From the NCBI GenBank assembly GCA_964545545.1, contig CAZJGK010000112.1:1-7704 (forward strand): a DNA stretch of 7,704 nt, written 5' to 3'. Position 1 is the first letter of the stretch. The number at the start of each line of letters is the position of its first letter. This DNA comes from JAHJTW01 sp964545545. Lineage in GTDB: Bacteria > Krumholzibacteriota > Krumholzibacteriia > LZORAL124-64-63. Both the position numbers and the translations under genes were made by a program. The notes beneath the pieces were generated by a model. It was given only the letters and a program-made list of their open reading frames with translations, was not told where the DNA came from and did no database searches. Shown here piece by piece: positions 1 to 6,873 of this stretch.

Positions 1-1
1 T

Positions 2-829
2 GAGGTCTTCAGCCCCGACTCGCTCTATCTCGACTATGTCAATTCTGCCAACGATGGGTCCTTCACGGGAGAACTTCTGGTGGCCCGGGAAATCGTGCTG
101 GCTACCAGGGCCAACGACCCTGGCGTCTGGTTTGGCGGGGCTTCCTGTGCCGCGGCCACCCACTTCCCACTCAAGCCTGGTGATCGGCTCACGGACATCG
201 AGATTCCCCTGAGCAGCCTGCGCGTCACCCTCCATGGGCCCGGTGATCTGGCTGCTCATCAGGCAAGAATCCAGCTCTGGGACGGCCAAGGCCGCCGTCT
301 GAACTACCACATCCCCAACCATGAGGAGCCCCTGATCCTCTCCAATCTCGTTCCCGGAACCTATTTCCTACAGGTCAACGGCTGGGATTCGAGGCAAACC
401 TGGGCTGCCCAGTGGTACCAAGGCTCCGAATCCCTGGTCGAAGCCACGCCCATCGCCCTGGACGCGGTCACACTCCTGGACCTGGACATGAACCTGGTGG
501 AGGGAGGACGCATCCGCGGCCAGATCTATCAGTACGACGGGACCAGCCGGGGGCCGGCCTCGTGCGCCATCTTTGATGAAGCCGGCGCGCCTCTGGACGG
601 GGACAATCATAATCCCCACTGGTTGGTTTTCGAGAACGGCGCCTTCGAGTTCACCGGTTTGAACGACGGGGTCTTTTATGTGGCCGCGCGCACACCTTGG
701 ACCGGTGGCCCGTTCTGGTATCCCGGCACCTGGGATTTCGCTCAGGCCGTACCGGTCACCATCGCCGATCACGCAACGGTGGCAGGCATCGACTGGGCCC
801 TGCAACCCACCGGGAAGGTGCGGCCATGA
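2..829 (+). CDS. secreted beta-sandwich repeat protein, 3' part (5' end outside window)
   Basis: The frame is open from the first full codon of the window to a TGA at 827-829, giving 275 residues and no start. The first in-window Met-like codon (GTG at 80) sits inside continuous coding sequence, so the gene began upstream. The protein is rich in beta-forming, Gly, Trp and Asp residues and looks like repeated carboxypeptidase-regulatory/Cna-B-like sandwiches. Landmarks, numbered within the fragment, are a 'LSNL.PGTY' turn, QWYQG with W138, GGRIRGQ at 168-174, a '.GLNDGVFYV' strand-turn-strand, WYPGT with W239, and a closing VTI....TVAGID. The same landmarks recur in the same order in the next gene, so the two are paralogs. 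No catalytic motif and no C-terminal sorting tail are visible. A surface or periplasmic structural or binding role is inference. The stop overlaps the next start (ATGA), which implies one operon. Confidence 0.85.
   Translation, partial: EVFSPDSLYLDYVNSANDGSFTGELLVAREIVLATRANDPGVWFGGASCAAATHFPLKPGDRLTDIEIPLSSLRVTLHGPGDLAAHQARIQLWDGQGRRLNYHIPNHEEPLILSNLVPGTYFLQVNGWDSRQTWAAQWYQGSESLVEATPIALDAVTLLDLDMNLVEGGRIRGQIYQYDGTSRGPASCAIFDEAGAPLDGDNHNPHWLVFENGAFEFTGLNDGVFYVAARTPWTGGPFWYPGTWDFAQAVPVTIADHATVAGIDWALQPTGKVRP
812..818 (+). promoter_or_regulatory. Shine-Dalgarno deciding the lipoprotein start
   Basis: GGGAAGG lies inside the end of the upstream coding region, 7 nt before the ATG at 826. It fixes the start of the second gene at 826. 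The earlier in-frame ATG at 697 would overlap the upstream gene by 133 nt and would place the signal peptide deep inside the protein. Confidence 0.75.
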
Positions 830-2469
830 GGCGCGTAACAAGGCCTGCTTTGTGCGGGCTGATCATGGCCCTGGCCCTGGCCGGAGGTTGCGAAGACAAC
901 AACATCAGTGCCCCCGTGATCCCGGCGGGACGCATCCGGGGCCAGGTAACCTGCGGTGGCCTGCCTGTTGATGGCACCATCACCGTGGTGGCCGTGGACC
1001 TGCCCGACGGTCAGGAGGCAACCTTTAGCACCGACGTGGAGCCGGACGGAAGTTTCGGTCTGGACGTGCCGGAAGGCCGTTACGTCGTGCAATTCAATAC
1101 ATCCACCGGGAACGCGACTTACGATTACACCTCGGCAGGACCGGGGGTCGGCCTTGTTCCTCCCGATACCCTGGTGGTCGACACCTGGCATGCCTGGCCC
1201 CATGTCGATTTTCCCCTGGCGGGACTGACTGTGGAGATATCCCTGCCCGATAGCCTCCTGGACGGGCAAACATGTCATGTCTATCTGCACCGGTCAGGGT
1301 TTGAGGATGAAAATTACAGCCCACGCTACCTCTGGCGCGGCTCAGCCAAGTACGACGACACCACCTGCCGGGTGGAGATGCCCGGGGTGCTGCCCGGACG
1401 CTATCGCATCGAACTGGGCCTTGGCACCAGCTCATACGACAATTTTTCCGGAGACGGGGAACACCTCTGGCTGCCGGGCGTCTCGGACCCCGACCAGGCC
1501 GCTTGGTATGACATTCCCGTCGGTGAGAGGACATCACTGGAATATGCATCCTCGACCCCGCCGGCACACATGGCAGGACACATCGGGGGAGCCTGGCTGG
1601 AACTTTACCCGTCCAACAAGCCCAAACTATCTGTCATCAACACTGATTCGGTGACCATCTTGGGGGGCACGCTGTACGGCGAGGGCGGATCGTTCGCCCT
1701 GGACATCTACCAAACCCAGCCGGTAAAGCTGATGATCTCCCAAGCGGGCCTTTCCCAGTGCATCGGCGGGCCGGATTTCGCTTCCGCCACCATCTATGAC
1801 CTGGTGCCCGGCCAAATCATTGGGGACATCGAAGTGGCAACCTGCGCCATCACCCTGGAGCCATCCATTCCCCTGACCGACCTCTACAGTAATCCGCCTT
1901 TCGAAATCTACGACCCCGACGATCTGACCCTGCTGGGTACCGTGGACACCCATTTATACTTGAACTCCGCGTACATCCTGTCCAACCTGTGGCCCGGGGA
2001 ATTCCTGTTGCGGATCGCGCCCTACCCTTACGAAGTCGGCAGCATCCCCTGGATTCCACAATGGTATGAAGGAACCACCGACCCTACCGAGGCCGACCGC
2101 ATCACCATCACCGAACCAGGGGAAATCCTGCCTTTATCCATGACCATGCTTACCGGTGGCGAGATCCATGGCCGGATTGTGGCCTCGGAGCCGTCCACCG
2201 ATTCCTATATGATTTTATTCACTCCCGCCGATGCGGACACACTCTGGGGCCGTAACTATATCTGGTTCCCGGATACGGAATTTTCCGGCGTGGGTCTGCC
2301 CGATGGCCAGTACAAGGTCGGCGCCACTCCCATTGGGCTTCTCCTGCTAAAAGCGGAAACCCCCGACAACACCATCTGGTACCCCGGCACCTCCGACTGG
2401 AATGCGGCCGGCGTGGTCACCATCGAGAACGCGGGCACCGTGGTAGGGGTAGACATTCCCGTCGATTGA
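826..2469 (+). CDS. lipoprotein with carboxypeptidase-regulatory-like beta-sandwich repeats
   Basis: This is a 547-residue protein. The N-terminus has basic residues (MRRVTR), a hydrophobic stretch and a lipobox-like LALAGGC with the lipidated Cys at residue 22. The residue after it is Glu, not the Asp that retains lipoproteins in the inner membrane of E. coli, so an outer-membrane destination is plausible but inferred. The mature part is a chain of beta-sandwich units. A GRIRGQ strand at 35-40 opens the first. Three related turn motifs follow: LWLPGVSDPDQA (W215), QWYEGTTDPTEA (W413) and IWYPGTSDWNAA (W518). GGEIHGR near 444-450 opens the last unit, which closes with VTI....TVVGVDI. From about residue 270 to the end it parallels the upstream partial gene along its length. 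WYPG..D...A is a pattern I know from carboxypeptidase regulatory-like domains. No enzyme motif is seen. The 4-nt overlap with the upstream stop indicates translational coupling. The binding partner is unknown. Confidence 0.85.
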   Translation: MRRVTRPALCGLIMALALAGGCEDNNISAPVIPAGRIRGQVTCGGLPVDGTITVVAVDLPDGQEATFSTDVEPDGSFGLDVPEGRYVVQFNTSTGNATYDYTSAGPGVGLVPPDTLVVDTWHAWPHVDFPLAGLTVEISLPDSLLDGQTCHVYLHRSGFEDENYSPRYLWRGSAKYDDTTCRVEMPGVLPGRYRIELGLGTSSYDNFSGDGEHLWLPGVSDPDQAAWYDIPVGERTSLEYASSTPPAHMAGHIGGAWLELYPSNKPKLSVINTDSVTILGGTLYGEGGSFALDIYQTQPVKLMISQAGLSQCIGGPDFASATIYDLVPGQIIGDIEVATCAITLEPSIPLTDLYSNPPFEIYDPDDLTLLGTVDTHLYLNSAYILSNLWPGEFLLRIAPYPYEVGSIPWIPQWYEGTTDPTEADRITITEPGEILPLSMTMLTGGEIHGRIVASEPSTDSYMILFTPADADTLWGRNYIWFPDTEFSGVGLPDGQYKVGATPIGLLLLKAETPDNTIWYPGTSDWNAAGVVTIENAGTVVGVDIPVD

Positions 2470-2528
2470 GATATAGCTGGCCATCATATGTCGGCGGCAG
2501 TAAATTATGCTCGTCTACAACACCCTCC

Positions 2529-2543
2529 CGGTCGTGTTGACCG
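2529..2543 (+). other. short GC-rich stem-loop in the 2470-2570 gap
   Basis: CGGTC (2529-2533) and GACCG (2539-2543) form a perfect 5-bp inverted repeat around GTGTT, between the lipoprotein stop and the next start. A short CTTTCT follows from about 2550, too far away and too weak for a normal intrinsic terminator. It could be a weak transcription end, an operator half-site pair, or chance. I found no convincing promoter in this 101-nt gap. Confidence 0.25.
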
Positions 2544-2570
2544 ATTGGGCTTTCTCTGGACGGAGTCGTC

Positions 2571-4373
2571 ATGGATTCTGCCTTGAACTCTCCTGCGCAT
2601 ACATTCCACATTCCGGTCATGGGAACCGGATTCACCATCGACACACCCTTGAAAGTGGCCCACTTCGGCATTTCATCGGCGATCTCGCTGGTGGACGATG
2701 TCCTTATCGAACAGATGCGCAAGCGCATCTGCGGGGAAAACGGCGAGGACTTCGAACCCATTGCCAACGGCGAAAACGATGCCCGCGCACGGCGCATCAC
2801 CGCCTACCTGAACCTGCTGGACACCCTTGTGCGCCGGCACGTTGAACGTGTGCGCCATTCCGTGTTCCAGGCCGGCAGTGAAATCGTGCGCTATTATGAC
2901 ATGCTGCCCCCCTCGCCCCTGCGGGATCTTTACGAGCGCATGCAGGCCACGGCCGACCCCGCAGCCTGCCGTCGTCTGCAGGATCGTTTGCGGCAATACG
3001 TGAAGCCCGGCGCCATAGACGTGAACATCATGACCAAGCTGGACCGCGACCTCGACCGCAGCGGCAAGCCGATGCCCGAGCGCTATTCCGACGCCCTGAG
3101 CGCCCTGCGCGGTTTCATGAACAGCCATATCGACGGCTCCGTTGTGCTGTCGGCCGGCATGAACCGGCGCCTGTTTTCCTACATGGCCGAGTTCCGTGAT
3201 TTGTTTCCCGATCAAGCAGGTCAACTGCACAAGCGTATCGTCTTGAAGGTGAGCGACTACCGCTCGGCTCTGCTGCAGGGAAAATTGCTGGCCAAGCTGG
3301 GGTTGTACGTTTCGGAATTCCGCGTGGAATCCGGGCTCAACTGCGGCGGTCACGCCTTCGGCGGCAAGGGACAGCTCCTGGGGCCCGTGCTGACCGAGTT
3401 CAAGCGGGAAAAGGAAAACCTGGTGCAGAACCTGCGCCTTCTCCGCGCCCAGGCCCTCGCGGCCTTGGGACGCGAGGACCAGGCCGCCGAACCCGCCCCG
3501 CCCCGGATCACGGTTCAGGGCGGCATCGGTGATCCCGAAGAGGATCGGCTCCTGCGCGAGTACTATGGCGTGGACGGCACCGGCTGGGGCAGCGCCTTCC
3601 TGTTCGTGCCCGAGGCCGTGAACATCGACAATACCAGCCTCCAGGCCCTGATCGACGCCGGAGAACACGATATCCATCTCAGCGAGGCATCCCCCCTGGG
3701 TGTGCCCTTCTGGTCCCTGTGCACTTCCGCAAGCGAGGAACTCCGGCTGCAGCGCATCGCTCAGGGCAAGCCTGGCAGCGCCTGCCCCAAGGGCTATCTG
3801 GTGTCCAGCGCCGAATTTACCAAGAATCCGCTTTGCACGGCCAGCCGCGCCTATCAGCGCCGCAAGCTCGAGGAAATTTCCATTTCGCCGCTCGACGCCG
3901 TGGGCAAACGCCGCGCCCAGGAATCCGTGGTGGCCAAAGCCTGCATCTGTCATGATCTGGCCGGATGTGTCACCGGGCCTGCCCATATCGATCCCCGGGC
4001 CACTTCCGCCGTCTGCTGCGGGCCCAACGCCGCTTATTTCAAGCAGTCCATTTCCCTCAAGGGCATGATCGACCATATCTACGGTCGGGCAAAAATGGCC
4101 CTTGATGGGGGGCGGCCGCACATGTTCCTCAAGGAGCTTTCCCTGCACATCGACCGTCTGCGCACCGACCTGGATCAGCAAACGGACCAGCCCACCGAAC
4201 GTATGGCCAAGGCCATGGCCGAATGTCGGGACAATCTTCAGCAGGGTATCGTCCAGTACCGCGCCCTGGCCGGGCGTCTGGGCCAGGATAGCCGGCGATC
4301 CTTCCTGGCCGGCCTGGACCAACTCCAGCAGGAGCTGTCCAATTTGGGCTCGAGGCTCAAGGTGAAGAGCTAA
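2571..4373 (+). CDS. putative NMO/FabK-like FMN TIM-barrel protein with Cys-rich segment
   Basis: This is a 600-residue protein with no signal peptide or membrane segment, so it is probably cytoplasmic. I recognise no characterised family at full length. Seen in order are TPLKVAHFGISS near 25-36, IDVNIMTKLDRD with N152, VLKVSDYRSA near K226, SGLNCGGHAFG (C258, H261), ITVQGGIGDPEEDRLL (Q316-G320), YYGVDGTGWGSAFLFVPEA ending at residue 349, a Cys-rich stretch (C384, C405, C422, C458, C460, C466, C482, C483) and a helical C-terminus. In nitronate monooxygenases and FabK the order is a strand ending in VN, a 'EG.EAGGH.G' strand carrying the active-site His, then 'GGIG...' and 'G...GTAF' loops gripping the FMN phosphate. 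The match in order and spacing suggests a divergent barrel with an added Cys-rich part. Substrate is unknown. The start at 2571 follows CGGAG (2561-2565). ATG 2619, just before GTGFTIDTPL, is an alternative start without a clear ribosome site. Confidence 0.8.
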   Translation: MDSALNSPAHTFHIPVMGTGFTIDTPLKVAHFGISSAISLVDDVLIEQMRKRICGENGEDFEPIANGENDARARRITAYLNLLDTLVRRHVERVRHSVFQAGSEIVRYYDMLPPSPLRDLYERMQATADPAACRRLQDRLRQYVKPGAIDVNIMTKLDRDLDRSGKPMPERYSDALSALRGFMNSHIDGSVVLSAGMNRRLFSYMAEFRDLFPDQAGQLHKRIVLKVSDYRSALLQGKLLAKLGLYVSEFRVESGLNCGGHAFGGKGQLLGPVLTEFKREKENLVQNLRLLRAQALAALGREDQAAEPAPPRITVQGGIGDPEEDRLLREYYGVDGTGWGSAFLFVPEAVNIDNTSLQALIDAGEHDIHLSEASPLGVPFWSLCTSASEELRLQRIAQGKPGSACPKGYLVSSAEFTKNPLCTASRAYQRRKLEEISISPLDAVGKRRAQESVVAKACICHDLAGCVTGPAHIDPRATSAVCCGPNAAYFKQSISLKGMIDHIYGRAKMALDGGRPHMFLKELSLHIDRLRTDLDQQTDQPTERMAKAMAECRDNLQQGIVQYRALAGRLGQDSRRSFLAGLDQLQQELSNLGSRLKVKS

Positions 4374-4410
4374 CGGACCGTTGATTTCCCGCCATGTGTG
4401 GGTACTTGTT

Positions 4411-4439
4411 TTTGTGTTACAATTATCGCAGGATATTTA
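4411..4439 (+). promoter_or_regulatory. candidate promoter region for the carboxypeptidase gene
   Basis: This AT-richer island lies in the 160-nt gap. TACAAT at 4418-4423 matches a sigma-70 -10 box at 5 of 6 positions, but no good -35 box stands 16-18 nt upstream. An alternative reading uses TTTG at 4411-4414 and TATTTAG at 4434-4440, with spacing like the TTTG / TAnnTTTG promoters known from Bacteroidota, though the second box matches poorly. A promoter is expected here because the next gene has its own 5' region. The exact boxes are uncertain. Confidence 0.22.
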
Positions 4440-4452
4440 GTCAACAATCGAC

Positions 4453-4475
4453 GCGGGGACTCCGCCGGATTTTTT
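4453..4475 (+). terminator. weak terminator- or attenuator-like hairpin with T6 run
   Basis: GCGGG (4453-4457) can pair with TCCGC (4461-4465), including one G-T wobble, around a 3-nt loop. After CGGA comes TTTTTT (4470-4475). The short stem and the 4-nt spacer make it weak. It lies 80 nt past the stop of the preceding gene and 60 nt before the next start, so it could end the upstream transcript or act in the leader of the carboxypeptidase mRNA. Confidence 0.28.
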
Positions 4476-4515
4476 CGTCGCCAGGTCCCTGCCAACGCTC
4501 CACTTTCCAATATCC

Positions 4516-4524
4516 AGGGAAGGA
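4516..4524 (+). promoter_or_regulatory. ribosome binding site of the carboxypeptidase gene
   Basis: AGGGAAGGA ends 9 nt before the ATG at 4534. The protein from that ATG begins directly with a signal peptide, which supports this start. Confidence 0.6.
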
Positions 4525-4533
4525 CACGAGACC

Positions 4534-6825
4534 ATGAGGGATCGCCCCATATCGATGATCGCCCTGTTGCTGGTGACCATCGGCCTGACCTTTTTCACCG
4601 GGACAACCAGTCAGGCCGAACCCGCGGCGGCGACAAACCTTCCCCAGTGGACCAGAGCTGAATTCCCTGATTTTCCCGTTCAGATGAAGCTTGCCGGTCG
4701 CGCCCAGCTCGACCAACTCCTGGCCGAGGTTCCCATCGCCTCGTTTTCCCGCGAGCAGATCCGGCCCGCCACCGACGGCCTGGTTTTCACCCCCCGCATC
4801 ACCGACCAGGAGGCCGCGGCCCTGAACGCCGCCGGGTATGCCTTTACCCGCCTACCTGACCGCGATCGGGAAGGCCGCCGGGCGGTCGAAGCCTTCTGGG
4901 CCGAACAGCAGGCCAAGGGTTTTCCTGCGGAGAATCCCGACAAGGCGCTTTACTATCCGACCCACGCCCAGATCGGCGCGGACTTCGCCGCCCTTGCGGC
5001 GGCCCATCCCGCCATCGCCCGCACCTTCACCTGGGGCACTTCGGTCGAGGGTCGCGAGCTGTGGGGCATCGTCATCTCCGACGATGTGCAAAACACGGAA
5101 GCCGAACCCGAAGTGCGGCTCTCGAGCACCATGCACGGCAACGAACCGGTGGACATGGTCATGCTGTGGAATCTGGCCAAGTATCTGGTGAACAACTACG
5201 GCCAGCCCGGCTTCGATTCCCTGACCGCTCTTGTCAACACCACCGAGATCCACATCATGCCCTTGTACAACCCCGACGGTTACGTGTCCGACAGGCGCAC
5301 CAACGCCAACAGCGTGGACCTGAACCGCAACTTTCCCGAGCCGGCCGGAACAGACCCGGTCCAGGAACCGGAGAACACCGCCTTCATGAACTACGCCCAG
5401 GCCCACCACTTCGTGATCAGCCAGAACGGGCACGCGGGGTCCCTGGTTGTCAACTATCCCTGGGATTACACGCCCACCCTGGCGCCCGACGACGCGGCCC
5501 TCATCGACCTTTCCCTGGAGTACTCCACCTACAACCTGCCCATGTACAACGGCAGCTTCCCTCAGGGAATCACCAACGGGTTCGATTGGTACGTCGCCGA
5601 CGGAACCTTGCAGGACTGGTCCTACTTCGCCACCGACTGCATCGATGTGACCATCGAGGTGAACAACGACAAGTGGCCGGGGGCCTCCACCCTGGACGGC
5701 CTGTGGGACGACAACCGGGAAAGCCTGCTGCACTTCATCCAGGCGGCGCACTACGGGGTCCACGGCCTGGTGACGGATGCGGACACCGGCCTGCCCCTGG
5801 ACGCCACCGTGACCGTCACGGGCAACACCAAGACGGTGCACACCAACCCGGCCCACGGCGACTACTACAAGCTGCTGGACAGCGGCCTTTACGAATTGAC
5901 CTTCTCGGCGCCTGGGTACCTGACAAAAACCATCAGCGACGTGAGCACCGTCTGGGGAACGCCCACGGTGCTGGATGTGACCCTGAGTCCGCTGGAAACG
6001 GTCACCCTCTTCGCTTCGGATTTTGAAAGCGGCCTCGCGGGCTGGAGCGGCGGCTGGGACCTGGCTTCGCCGGCGGTGGGCCACGATTCGGCCAACTCCC
6101 TGACCAACAGCCCCGGGGGGGATTACCCCAACAGCACGACCAACATCATGACCATGACCGCGGGCGTGGACCTGAGCGATCCCGGTTTCACGTCCGGCAC
6201 ACTGCAATTCTGGGCTCAATGGGACATAGAACCCGATTTTGACGGCTGTTTTCTGGAGGGCTCCACCAATGGCGGGACCAGCTGGTTCCCCGTGGCCACC
6301 GACCATACGCTTCCGTCCGGCGGCGAGGGTGTCCAGTCCCCGGCGGACACGCCGGTTTTTGACGGTCTTCAGGCCGGATGGGTGTTGAACACCGTTGATC
6401 TGGCCCCGGTCATGGGACAAGCCGACTTGCGCCTGCGCTTCCGGTTCGCAAGTGACGCCAGCAGGGCCGGCGCGGGATTTTATTTCGATGATCTGGTCAT
6501 CGCGGTCCAAAGCCCCGACACAAACTCGACGGTGCCCGGAGTTCCCGGTCCCGCAGCCTACGTCAGCGCCTGGCCCAATCCTTTCAATCCGATGACCACC
6601 ATCAACTTCCGCCTGCCCGTCTCGAGCCACGTCAACCTGGCCATTTATGACCTGCATGGCCGCCTGGTGAGCACTCTGGTCGACGCAGCCCTGCCCGCGG
6701 GCCAGTACTCCCGGCCCTGGAACGGCCACAACGATCGCGGCGGTTCGGCGGCCAGCGGCGTCTACTTCGCCCGCATGACCTGGCAGGGGGGATCCGCGGC
6801 AGGGAAATTGACCCTCATGAAATGA
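4534..6825 (+). CDS. secreted M14 zinc carboxypeptidase, CPE/CPN-like, with C-terminal sorting tail
   Basis: This 763-residue metallopeptidase is predicted to remove C-terminal residues from extracellular peptides. Residues 1-28 form a signal peptide (basic start, hydrophobic core, SQA before EP). Residues 35-135 are a probable propeptide. The catalytic domain spans about 140-407. Zinc ligands are H201 and E204 (HGNEP) and H300 (GHAG). Substrate-binding residues are R255, N264 and R265 (VDLNRNF). Y353 and catalytic E375 (VTIEVN) are 22 apart, the Tyr248-Glu270 spacing of carboxypeptidase A. NYPWDY, TNG..WY..DGTLQDWSYF and a NNDKWP segment mark the N/E (M14B) subfamily. Residues 408-486 are the transthyretin-like domain typical of that subfamily (GDYYKLL, YELTFSAPGYL). 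Residues 496-658 look like a jelly-roll/MAM-like domain (DFESGLAGW to FYFDDLVI). A FlgD-Ig/T9SS-type tail runs from WPNPFNP (680-686) to the final Lys. Preference for C-terminal Lys/Arg is known for several eukaryotic relatives but unproven here. Confidence 0.93.
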   Translation: MRDRPISMIALLLVTIGLTFFTGTTSQAEPAAATNLPQWTRAEFPDFPVQMKLAGRAQLDQLLAEVPIASFSREQIRPATDGLVFTPRITDQEAAALNAAGYAFTRLPDRDREGRRAVEAFWAEQQAKGFPAENPDKALYYPTHAQIGADFAALAAAHPAIARTFTWGTSVEGRELWGIVISDDVQNTEAEPEVRLSSTMHGNEPVDMVMLWNLAKYLVNNYGQPGFDSLTALVNTTEIHIMPLYNPDGYVSDRRTNANSVDLNRNFPEPAGTDPVQEPENTAFMNYAQAHHFVISQNGHAGSLVVNYPWDYTPTLAPDDAALIDLSLEYSTYNLPMYNGSFPQGITNGFDWYVADGTLQDWSYFATDCIDVTIEVNNDKWPGASTLDGLWDDNRESLLHFIQAAHYGVHGLVTDADTGLPLDATVTVTGNTKTVHTNPAHGDYYKLLDSGLYELTFSAPGYLTKTISDVSTVWGTPTVLDVTLSPLETVTLFASDFESGLAGWSGGWDLASPAVGHDSANSLTNSPGGDYPNSTTNIMTMTAGVDLSDPGFTSGTLQFWAQWDIEPDFDGCFLEGSTNGGTSWFPVATDHTLPSGGEGVQSPADTPVFDGLQAGWVLNTVDLAPVMGQADLRLRFRFASDASRAGAGFYFDDLVIAVQSPDTNSTVPGVPGPAAYVSAWPNPFNPMTTINFRLPVSSHVNLAIYDLHGRLVSTLVDAALPAGQYSRPWNGHNDRGGSAASGVYFARMTWQGGSAAGKLTLMK

Positions 6826-6873
6826 GTCTGAAGTTGCGTTTTTGCCCTGAAACGGTAGTTTAGAGCGAAACCA

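Noticed and set aside
697..825. Upstream extension of the lipoprotein to ATG 697
   Set aside because: It would overlap the previous gene by 133 nt, is rich in Arg as out-of-frame sequence often is, and buries the lipobox. ATG 826 has a good Shine-Dalgarno and starts the signal peptide.
368..841. 157-codon minus-strand frame under the first gene and similar short frames at 769-1290, 1094-1567 and 1627-1953
   Set aside because: They are shadows of the two repeat-protein genes, with no motif and no ribosome site that I can see.
2500..2570. Possible promoter (TAAATT near 2501 and TTGACC near 2537) before the barrel-like gene
   Set aside because: Neither box has a partner at 16-18 nt, so no promoter could be assembled.
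2673..4322. 549-codon open frame on the minus strand opposite the barrel-like gene
   Set aside because: Its translation is a Gly/Val/His/Gln-rich string with no domain, as expected from reading a high-GC3 gene backwards. The + strand frame has family-like motifs and a ribosome site.
4371..4381. AACGGACCGTT palindrome starting at the stop codon of the barrel-like gene
   Set aside because: The arms are 5 bp with a single central base, too tight for an RNA hairpin, and no T run follows. Short palindromes like this are expected by chance.
5061..6026. 321-codon + strand frame inside the carboxypeptidase gene
   Set aside because: It is Arg/His/Pro/Gly-rich, out of frame with the clear M14 domain, and lacks any domain of its own.
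4852..6729. 625-codon open frame on the minus strand opposite the carboxypeptidase gene
   Set aside because: Same cause: strong third-position GC in the real gene removes stops on the other strand. The translation is low-complexity Val/Gly/His/Arg with no recognisable motif, while the + strand has a complete M14 active site.
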